From the NCBI GenBank assembly GCA_003133425.1, contig PKXI01000384.1, positions 1-5,581 of the forward strand: DNA of 5,581 bases. Direction: 5' to 3'. The stretch comes from Acidobacteriaceae bacterium (GTDB lineage Bacteria; Acidobacteriota; Terriglobia; Terriglobales; Acidobacteriaceae). Under the pieces are notes generated by a model, which saw only the letters and a program-made list of their open reading frames with translations, searched no databases and was not told where the DNA came from. The position numbers were made by a program, and so were the translations under genes. Below are positions 1-4,600 of the stretch, one piece after another. Each line of letters starts with the position of its first letter. Position 1 is the first letter of the stretch.

Positions 1-634
1 GCCGCTCCGACAGTAGCGGATCCCGCTCCAGCGAGCTGGTCAGCGCACGATCCAGCCGCTGCCCTCGCAGGATGTGTTCGCGGCCTAGCCGGAGCAAGGG
101 CCGGATGCTGTCGCTGATCTCCTCGTTGGTTGAGAACAGCTCGCTGAAGTAACCCATCTTGTGCCGCCGCTGCTTGTCATAGCTGACCCCGCTTTCCATC
201 AGCAGGCCCGATACCCGGTTCTTCATCTGCACCGTCTGCCTCAGCACCAGGTTCCGGTAGCGCAACGTGCGGCGCCGGTCCCGGATCTCGGTCGAGGCCA
301 TGTGGCACTCTGGCAGGAAGTCACAGCGCAGACAGTCGGCGATCTTGCCGGCATCGATGCAGTCGTTCTTCTTCTTCGCCGCCGCGATCGCTCGCAGCAT
401 CAGCGGATGAGCAACCTTCACCTTCTCGGCATGAGGAAGCAGGTGATCGTAGATCCAGCCGGTGAAGATCGTTGCTTCCATGGCCATCATCCGGGGTTGG
501 GGTAACGCCTTGATCCAGTTGTCCAGATCGAGTCGTGTCGCACCGATCTTGCCTTCCCGGTGCACTTGACCAGCCGCATCCTTCACACAGTAGCTGATCG
601 TCTTCTTGTGTACATCAAGGCCAATGTAATACAT
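1..634 (-). CDS. IS110-family transposase (DEDD recombinase), N-terminal part, runs off the left edge
   Basis: The minus-strand frame starts with ATG at 634-632 and stays open to the window edge, giving 211 residues. It begins MYYIGLDVHKKTISYCVKD, the standard IS110 start. The four acidic residues of the RuvC-like DEDD domain are visible: D7 in GLDVHK, E53 in MAMEAT, and D91 and D94 in KKKNDCIDAGKIAD. A basic stretch follows (R120 to R132, RRTLRYRNLVLR), then the linker region. The C-terminal Tnp_20 domain with its catalytic serine lies beyond the edge, so I cannot say whether the element is intact. IS110 enzymes excise their element as a circle and insert it at sites chosen by a bridge RNA. 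A GGAGG sequence lies 14 bases before the ATG, a rather long spacing. The opposite-strand frame at 161-505 is a shadow. Confidence 0.95.
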   Translation of the reverse strand, partial: MYYIGLDVHKKTISYCVKDAAGQVHREGKIGATRLDLDNWIKALPQPRMMAMEATIFTGWIYDHLLPHAEKVKVAHPLMLRAIAAAKKKNDCIDAGKIADCLRCDFLPECHMASTEIRDRRRTLRYRNLVLRQTVQMKNRVSGLLMESGVSYDKQRRHKMGYFSELFSTNEEISDSIRPLLRLGREHILRGQRLDRALTSSLERDPLLSER

Positions 635-664
635 ATGGTCTCGAGGAGCCTCCGTGGTTGTTCT

Positions 665-697
665 CTGAATCAGCGTCCCGCTGAGTTCAGCTTTTTT
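665..697 (+). terminator. Strong hairpin followed by six T on the + strand
   Basis: Bases 665-675 (CTGAA then TCAGCG) pair with 679-690 (CGCTGA then TTCAG), with a TCC loop and a single bulged G at 685. Then come C and TTTTTT at 692-697. Read on the + strand this is a textbook intrinsic terminator, 31 bases upstream of the IS110 transposase and pointing away from it, so it would end transcripts antisense to the transposase. On the minus strand the same stem could be part of the element's non-coding RNA. The fold is clear; which role it plays is not. Confidence 0.6.
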
Positions 698-759
698 GTA
701 ACACCTCGTGCTCCTCACTGACTTAGCATTTAAACAAACCGGACATTATGCATTCCTAG

Positions 760-799
760 GTCTCAAAGGCGAGACGTGGGGCACCCGGCCCTGCGACGT
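760..799. repeat. Small palindrome plus GC-rich GGGGCACCC motif, possible REP-like intergenic element
   Basis: GTCTC (760-764) and GAGAC (771-775) enclose a 6-base loop. A GTGGGGCACCCGGCCC stretch follows, with its own short GGG/CCC symmetry. It lies just past the stop of the broken nuclease gene. From memory, similar palindrome plus GGGGCACCC arrangements recur between genes in Acidobacteria, but only one copy is present here, so repetition cannot be shown. If it is a host repeat, the IS110 end must lie to its left. Confidence 0.25.
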
Positions 800-811
800 T
801 GAAGGAACGCT

Positions 812-1311
812 TTATCGCATATTCGCGAGGTGGCGCAGGCGGCTAAACCACTCTGGAAACAGTTCCAGTTCACCGAAGAAATATTTGGAGATGCCGACCA
901 TTGCTGACTGGGCGACGTATTCGTGTATGGTACGGTCATCCCAATGTTCGATTGGAACGGACCCGGTGATTTTGCTCAGAGTCTGCGAAAACCATGTGGC
1001 CTCATTGTTTTTGCCTTTTGAAGTAAAGCTTGTAGGTGTGCAAAGAAACCATTGAACGAGACGAGGGTGGTTCTTCTTGGACGTCTCTAGGGAATTGATG
1101 ATGCTGCGCTTTCGGCTCGCGTCAAGCCGAGGATTGGGCCAGTAGAATTTGGCTTGCCATCCGCACTCGTCTCCATTGGCAAGCGTGTGGTAGAACTCGA
1201 CGTAAACCGCCCACGGGAGCCATGTAAACGCTTGGCGAGTTGATAGCAGAGTTCCTCAAAGCTTTTGTATTTCGAGTTTTGGTATGCTTTCAGCCGAGGC
1301 CAATCGAGCAT
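812..1311 (-). pseudogene. Frameshifted gene for a PD-(D/E)XK-type nuclease domain (defence/STAND-associated N-terminal module)
   Basis: The start is ATG at 1311-1309, with GAGGGGG 9 bases upstream. It encodes 37 residues (MLDWPRLKAYQNSKY, then FEELCYQLAKRLH, then GRFT) down to about 1201. Translation then makes sense only in another frame, from 1201 to the stop at 814-812, for 129 residues: VEFYHTLANGDECGWQAKFY, a W-F-L-C-T-P-T segment and EHWDDRTIHEY. The E-x(n)-Q-A-K pattern is typical of PD-(D/E)XK folds, and the family, as I remember it, forms the N-terminal module of large NTPase defence proteins. In such proteins a Gly/Asp-rich stretch with the first catalytic Asp sits between GRFT and VEFY; here it is missing, so a small deletion probably caused both the frame loss and the loss of the active site. 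The protein also ends early, next to the IS110 end. It starts 29 bases after hipA, probably in the same transcript. Confidence 0.75.
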
Positions 1312-1340
1312 TGGTGTGTTCCCCCTCAACTGTTCGTTCC

Positions 1341-2603
1341 TTACTCTCGCGAGAAGCCGGGATAGACAAATGCAGAGCGGATCGTTTCGGCATCCTGGAC
1401 AGAGACGCCGCAGGCTCTAACTGTTTCGTACCAAGTGCTGGCAACCTGTCCTGTCATATCCGTGATGATTTTCTGAGCTTCGTCGTGTTCAAGGAGAAAG
1501 CGAGCGTGCTGCGAAAGTATGTTTGCAGCGTTGGCAAATCGTCCCTCATCCCCGCACACCATCGCCAGATCGCGTTGGTCCTGACCGATCTGAGGGGCCG
1601 GTGTCAGATCGTAGGCGGGAGAGAGGCTCCACTGACGAGCAGGAGCGATTAGCGCATGATTCCTTGGATGATCATCGATATTTGAGATCAGCGCGTTGAA
1701 TACAATTCGGCGGAAGAGTTCGCGCGTGTCCCGTTTCGGTTCATGGACGACGCGTCGTATCTCTTCGGCCAGCAGGATATATGACCAGCGGTCTCGGTTC
1801 GATACTGCGTCATCCGTACGGAGCACTGTCAGGCCGCTGATCATCCGCGCGCGGGTGTACCCATCTGCCGCGCCTTGTCGATCAAATCGCTTTACAAGCA
1901 AGATATCTTTACCTGCGACAGTCTCTATACGGCTCTCCGCCGTTGTGATGCCGCAACGCCGAGCAAGCTGCAACATTCCGTGTTCTACCCGTTCGAAGTT
2001 CCAGCGATCATCCGGGCGCGCGAATTTGGCAATCCAGAGTTCGCCCTGGTCCTGTATCACTGCCTTTGGGCGGGCGCCTCCCATCGAGGTGGCTAAAAGG
2101 AGAAGATCCTGCACCTGCGCAGCATTGGGGTCAGAAGGAAGTTCATCACGGACAAGAGCCTCAGCGGTTTCCTGAAGGCGAACGAGGTCGAGTCTCTGGT
2201 TAAACTTGCGAAGTGGCGCAGGGGGAGAAACCGTTTCGCCGAAACCCAGAGCTCCGGCACGGTCGTCTGGCGACTCTAGGAGATAGTCCAGTTCACCAAG
2301 TTTGGCGATTCTGGCATGTTTCTCGATAACTCGCCGGCCCCAGGAATCAGGTCCGGCATCGCGAAGAGCACCGAAGACTCCGTTCATGCGTACTGTTTCA
2401 TATGTCTGATCGGACAGTTTGAGCTCGATGGGGTCGATCTCTACCGCGTCCGGATTCCCCAGGTAGGAACGGCCATAGACGAATCGCCCGAGAGCGTCAC
2501 CACTGGGTATCTGCTCGAGAACGAATCGCCCGGCGGTTACTGCCGCTCGCGCACCGGGGAGTGTGATGTAAACAAAACATTCGGTGGGGCGGTTAGAAGT
2601 CAT
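1341..2603 (-). CDS. hipA: HipA-family serine/threonine kinase toxin
   Basis: This protein of 420 residues is close to full length for the family. HipA kinases phosphorylate cellular targets (GltX in E. coli) and cause growth arrest unless bound by HipB. Visible parts in order: the N-terminal HipA_N1-like region (about 1-115), the Gly-rich loop TSMGGARPK (172-180) with S173 where HipA autophosphorylates, KRFDR (238-242), the catalytic motif N309-I-D-D-H-P-R-N315, and the metal-binding LSPAYDL (327-333, D332). All key residues are present, so the toxin looks functional. I chose ATG at 2603-2601 because AGAGGA lies about 7 bases upstream and the start overlaps the end of hipB by 11 bases. An ATG at 2672 would add 23 residues without a ribosome binding site and bury more of hipB. 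Opposite-strand frames here are shadows. Confidence 0.95.
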   Translation of the reverse strand: MTSNRPTECFVYITLPGARAAVTAGRFVLEQIPSGDALGRFVYGRSYLGNPDAVEIDPIELKLSDQTYETVRMNGVFGALRDAGPDSWGRRVIEKHARIAKLGELDYLLESPDDRAGALGFGETVSPPAPLRKFNQRLDLVRLQETAEALVRDELPSDPNAAQVQDLLLLATSMGGARPKAVIQDQGELWIAKFARPDDRWNFERVEHGMLQLARRCGITTAESRIETVAGKDILLVKRFDRQGAADGYTRARMISGLTVLRTDDAVSNRDRWSYILLAEEIRRVVHEPKRDTRELFRRIVFNALISNIDDHPRNHALIAPARQWSLSPAYDLTPAPQIGQDQRDLAMVCGDEGRFANAANILSQHARFLLEHDEAQKIITDMTGQVASTWYETVRACGVSVQDAETIRSAFVYPGFSRE

Positions 2604-2931
2604 TGTCGAGTCCTCTGCCTTTGCGGGCGCGCACGCGGTCGCGTCGGCTTGCCAGTGAAAGCCCCTGTTCATCTTTCAGTGGGTTGGCGAGATCCTCAAA
2701 GACCCCGAGCAGATCGTAGACCCAGAGGAGGGCGGCATAGACCGCGATGCCAGTGGAAGGTTTTCCGTGCTCGGCATCGCTTACGGCGCGGGGTCCGGTG
2801 CCAATCTTTTCGGCAGCTTCATTGATCGTAAGGTGCCGGCGCAACCTGGCGGTGCGAAGGTTCCCTCCGAGCCTCCTCAGGGCCTGTTCGACTGGGTACG
2901 GCTGGGCTTCCAGCAGAGTATTTCTGCGCAT
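2593..2931 (-). CDS. hipB: HipB-like XRE-family antitoxin and autorepressor
   Basis: The product is a 112-residue protein with a helix-turn-helix of the XRE/Cro type across about residues 22-75 (LGGNLRTARLRRHLTINEAA, then a recognition helix near GTGPRAVSDAEHGKPS). It has a basic C-terminal tail (RRDRVRARKGRG). It lies directly before hipA and overlaps its start by 11 bases, the usual hipBA arrangement that couples translation of the two. HipB proteins neutralise HipA and repress their own promoter by binding inverted repeats; candidate sites are present just upstream. The start at 2931-2929 is supported by GAGGG ending 7 bases before it. Confidence 0.9.
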   Translation of the reverse strand: MRRNTLLEAQPYPVEQALRRLGGNLRTARLRRHLTINEAAEKIGTGPRAVSDAEHGKPSTGIAVYAALLWVYDLLGVFEDLANPLKDEQGLSLASRRDRVRARKGRGLDNDF

Positions 2932-2941
2932 TCTTCGACCC

Positions 2942-3062
2942 TCAAAAGCAGATTATCGCCTTTAATTCGCTTTTGATAGCGTTTATTGGCTTAGAAAGGA
3001 GCGTATCACATTTGGGCATGCTTTTAAAGATCATTTATCCTAGATAAACAGCTCTCAAAAGC
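2942..3062. promoter_or_regulatory. Candidate HipB operators: TCAAAAGC boxes in both orientations
   Basis: TCAAAAGC occurs at 2942-2949 and 3055-3062. Its exact reverse complement GCTTTTGA is at 2969-2976, and a near match GCTTTTAA is at 3020-3027. The two forward boxes sit in a 12-base exact direct repeat, CTCAAAAGCAGA, at 2941-2952 and 3054-3065. The pair at 2942-2949 and 2969-2976 is an inverted repeat that straddles a GATAAT (minus strand, 2957-2952), a plausible -10 for hipBA. HipB in other bacteria binds several palindromes upstream of hipBA, so this layout fits autorepression. The repeats are seen directly; the binding role is inferred. Confidence 0.5.
2952..2957 (-). promoter_or_regulatory. 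Possible -10 box of the hipBA promoter
   Basis: The minus strand reads GATAAT here, one base from the TATAAT consensus and about 20 bases before the hipB start codon. A clear -35 box is missing (GCTATC at 17-base spacing is poor), and the predicted leader would be only about 14 bases. The flanking inverted TCAAAAGC boxes make it attractive as a repressor-controlled promoter, but an upstream promoter is also possible. Confidence 0.3.
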
Positions 3063-3092
3063 AGACATTCGCAGAGGAGACTGCGCGTAGAA

Positions 3093-3118
3093 GGAACCCT
3101 GGGATACTTTCTCGGTCC
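3093..3118 (+). promoter_or_regulatory. Candidate ECF-type promoter upstream of the sigma factor gene
   Basis: GGAACC at 3093-3098 resembles the GGAAC -35 element of many ECF promoters. After 12 bases it is followed by CTCGGTCC (3111-3118) in the -10 position. The same GGAACC-N12-CTCG arrangement occurs upstream of the secreted-protein gene at 3832-3853. Such autoregulation is common for ECF sigma factors. A TATAAT at 3145-3150, closer to the gene, is an alternative or additional housekeeping promoter, though no matching -35 is seen. Confidence 0.4.
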
Positions 3119-3168
3119 GACGCATCGATGCAATCCATCAGAGCTATAATCGGCTGCAATCGAACCGT

Positions 3169-3735
3169 ATGGACGATCAAACGTCAGAGACTACGCAACT
3201 GGTTCGCGCCTGGGCCAAGGGCGACCGGAATGCTCTCGAGCGATTGACGCCGCACGTCTATCGCAACTTGCGGCGTATTGCTGGACACTATATGCAGAGC
3301 GAGCGCCCGGAGCAAACCCTCCAGGCCACAGCCGTGGTGCACGAAGCCTACCTGAAGCTCATTGATATCACGAATGTTGACTGGCAGCACCGGGCGCATT
3401 TTTTTGCAGTCTCGGCCCTCATCATGCGCCACATCCTTCTTGACCAGGCTCGCCGCCGGGTAACGGGCAAGCGAGGCGGCAACGCAGAGCAGGTCAATCT
3501 GGAAGAGCTGCCTGACATCGGTGGGAGTAGGGCGAGTGAGTTGATCGCCTTGGACGACGCGCTTAACACTCTCGCTGCCGTTGACGAGCGCAAAGCCCGC
3601 GTTGTCGAACTGCGTTTCTTCGGCGGCCTCCGTGTTGAAGAAACGGCCGAAGTGCTCGCCGTCTCTCCAGACACCGTCATGCGCGATTGGAAGTTCGCCC
3701 GCTCCTGGCTGCAGGCGGAACTCAGCAACAGTTGA
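3169..3735 (+). CDS. ECF-type RNA polymerase sigma factor (Sigma70_ECF / TIGR02999-like)
   Basis: This 188-residue protein is full length for the family. The sigma-2 region covers about 10-97, including LQATAVVHEAYLKL (51-64), typical of this subfamily, and FFAVSALIMRHILLDQARRR (78-97), which binds core polymerase and the -10 element. A linker (98-125) leads to sigma-4 (about 128-185) with the helix-turn-helix VEETAEVLAVSPDTVMRDWK (156-175) for the -35 element. The product redirects RNA polymerase to a small regulon. No anti-sigma factor gene is adjacent; in this subfamily control is often by other means, and kinase genes are common neighbours, but none lies in the window. The start fits the family's N-terminal length, although no ribosome binding site is visible before it, so translation may be weak. 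Stop is TGA at 3733-3735. Confidence 0.93.
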   Translation: MDDQTSETTQLVRAWAKGDRNALERLTPHVYRNLRRIAGHYMQSERPEQTLQATAVVHEAYLKLIDITNVDWQHRAHFFAVSALIMRHILLDQARRRVTGKRGGNAEQVNLEELPDIGGSRASELIALDDALNTLAAVDERKARVVELRFFGGLRVEETAEVLAVSPDTVMRDWKFARSWLQAELSNS

Positions 3736-3831
3736 GCGGTCCCTCCGCTTCAAAAAAACCCTTTAGACCATGCCAGTTTTTCCCTTCATCTCGCGCCTAT
3801 AGGTGCAAAGGCAGGGGACACAGAGCTGTCC

Positions 3832-3856
3832 GGAACCACCCGGGCCCAGCTCGCCG
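3832..3856 (+). promoter_or_regulatory. Second copy of the GGAACC-N12-CTCG element, upstream of the secreted-protein gene
   Basis: GGAACC (3832-3837) and CTCG (3850-3853) have exactly the same spacing as the element before the sigma gene, while the 12 bases between them differ completely in composition. It lies 36 bases before the start codon, a sensible promoter distance. The role as a target of the neighbouring sigma factor is inferred. Confidence 0.35.
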
Positions 3857-3892
3857 CCCCCCAAAATTCCCACCGAAAAGGAGATCGAGACA

Positions 3893-4381
3893 ATGAAGAG
3901 CATTTCCCAGATTTGCGCGATTCTTGCACTTGGCCTCGCAACCTTGCAGACAACCGTGTCAGCACAGGACAGGCACAGCATTGAGGGTGTTTGGGACGTG
4001 AGCGTCAGCGTCACTAACTGTCAAACCGGCGCTCTCATCCGGACCGTCCGCAGCATCCAGTTATTCCAGCCAGACGGTTCATTCGCAGAAACAGCCAACA
4101 CCTTCCTGCGCGGCGGCAGCGAAGGCGTCTGGAACCATGCCGGCGACGGGATTTACGATGCCACATATTGGTTCTTCATGTATAACCCGGATGGAACATT
4201 CGCCTCGATTGCGAGCGCTGTCGATAAGGTCGAACTCAGTGAGGACGGTACCGAATTCACCGCATCGGGGGTCATCGTGGACCATAACGCTGAAGACGTG
4301 TTGATCTCGACCGGCTGCTTCACCCACACAGCCAAGCGGCTGAGCGTACCGATGCGGGACAGGCACGACAACGACGAATAA
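3893..4381 (+). CDS. Small secreted protein of unknown function
   Basis: The product has 162 residues. The start at 3893 is set by AAGGAG (3878-3883) nine bases upstream. A classical signal peptide follows: basic MKS, a hydrophobic core (ICAILALGLATL) and TVSA before Q25 as the likely signal peptidase I site. The mature part (about 138 residues) is rich in short beta-like segments: EGVWDVSVSVTNCQTG (31-46), IQLFQPDGSF (55-64), EGVWNHAGDGIYDATYWFF (77-95) and YNPDGTF (97-103). C43 and C142 could form a disulfide in the periplasm. The repeated strand-turn pattern suggests a lipocalin-like or other beta-barrel fold. I do not know a function. Similar proteins occur, as I remember, in Acidobacteria. 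It follows the sigma gene by 157 bases, probably with its own promoter, and ends at a strong terminator. Confidence 0.85.
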   Translation: MKSISQICAILALGLATLQTTVSAQDRHSIEGVWDVSVSVTNCQTGALIRTVRSIQLFQPDGSFAETANTFLRGGSEGVWNHAGDGIYDATYWFFMYNPDGTFASIASAVDKVELSEDGTEFTASGVIVDHNAEDVLISTGCFTHTAKRLSVPMRDRHDNDE

Positions 4382-4431
4382 CTTCTCCGGATCCGCGGAT
4401 TACTGCCGGATCGGCTCGACGCACCAGACAA

Positions 4432-4475
4432 AGAGGGGAGCAGGCGCTGGCCTGCTCCCTTCTGTTTCTTCTTCA
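4432..4475 (+). terminator. Intrinsic terminator after the secreted-protein gene
   Basis: GGGAGCAGG (4436-4444) pairs perfectly with CCTGCTCCC (4451-4459) around a 6-base loop. The stem extends by four more pairs (4432-4435 with 4460-4463, one G-U), making 13 bp. A pyrimidine/T-rich tail (GTTTCTTCTTC) follows. It lies about 50 bases after the stop codon. Confidence 0.75.
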
Positions 4476-4538
4476 TCTTCCTCTTCATTGCTGCTACCGT
4501 CCGCGCACCGTTACCTTCTGGTCAACAGAAATACCCGA

Positions 4539-4560
4539 TTTTGGCCTTTTCTGGCCAAAA
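4539..4560. terminator. Symmetric hairpin between convergent genes, possible terminator of the permease transcript
   Basis: TTTTGGCC (4539-4546) and GGCCAAAA (4553-4560) form a perfect 8-bp stem with a 6-base loop. It lies 40 bases after the stop of the minus-strand permease gene. Neither side has a long uninterrupted T tail, though the A/T arms supply T residues in the stem. It may work in both directions. Confidence 0.4.
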
Positions 4561-4600
4561 CTGTCCTTTTTGACGAGAAAAACGAGCCTCTTTTTTCCGC

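Larger units (their letters stand above)
635..811 (-). other. Non-coding upstream end of the IS110 element; candidate bridge-RNA region
   Basis: No convincing gene lies between the transposase start and the end of the broken nuclease gene. In IS110-group elements the bridge RNA is encoded in the non-coding end 5' of the transposase, so this is where it should be. The stretch holds an 11-bp hairpin (665-690). A 7-bp inverted repeat, GAGGAGC at 643-649 and GCTCCTC at 710-716, could close a larger multi-stem structure around that hairpin. A separate small palindrome lies at 760-775. The outer boundary of the element is not marked by terminal inverted repeats, as usual for this family. I place it somewhere between about 717 and 811. 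The structure is seen directly; the bridge-RNA role is inferred from the family. Confidence 0.45.

Noticed and set aside
161..505. Open + strand frame of 114 codons
   Set aside because: It is the antisense shadow of the IS110 transposase, which has clear family motifs on the minus strand.
708..1055. Open + strand frame of 115 codons
   Set aside because: It overlaps the IS end and the second half of the broken nuclease gene in antisense. Its composition is not protein-like and no ribosome binding site is seen.
1696..2175. Open + strand frame rich in Arg and Ser
   Set aside because: It is an antisense shadow of hipA.
3122..3131. Perfect 10-base palindrome GCATCGATGC upstream of the sigma gene
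   Set aside because: It occurs once, is short, and cannot be told from chance, though it lies in a promoter region.
3184..3753. Long minus-strand frame of 189 codons
   Set aside because: It is antisense to the sigma factor gene, whose family motifs are unambiguous.
3736..3767. Hairpin AGCGG/CCGCT after the sigma gene
   Set aside because: Only five pairs, followed by A residues rather than T on the + strand, so it is not a convincing terminator.
3803..3892. Possible 30-residue N-terminal extension of the secreted protein
   Set aside because: It is Pro-rich, has no ribosome binding site and would bury the signal peptide. The ATG at 3893 has AAGGAG at good spacing.
4391..4400. Palindrome ATCCGCGGAT just after the secreted-protein gene
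   Set aside because: It is short and has no T tail. The much stronger hairpin at 4432-4463 explains termination.
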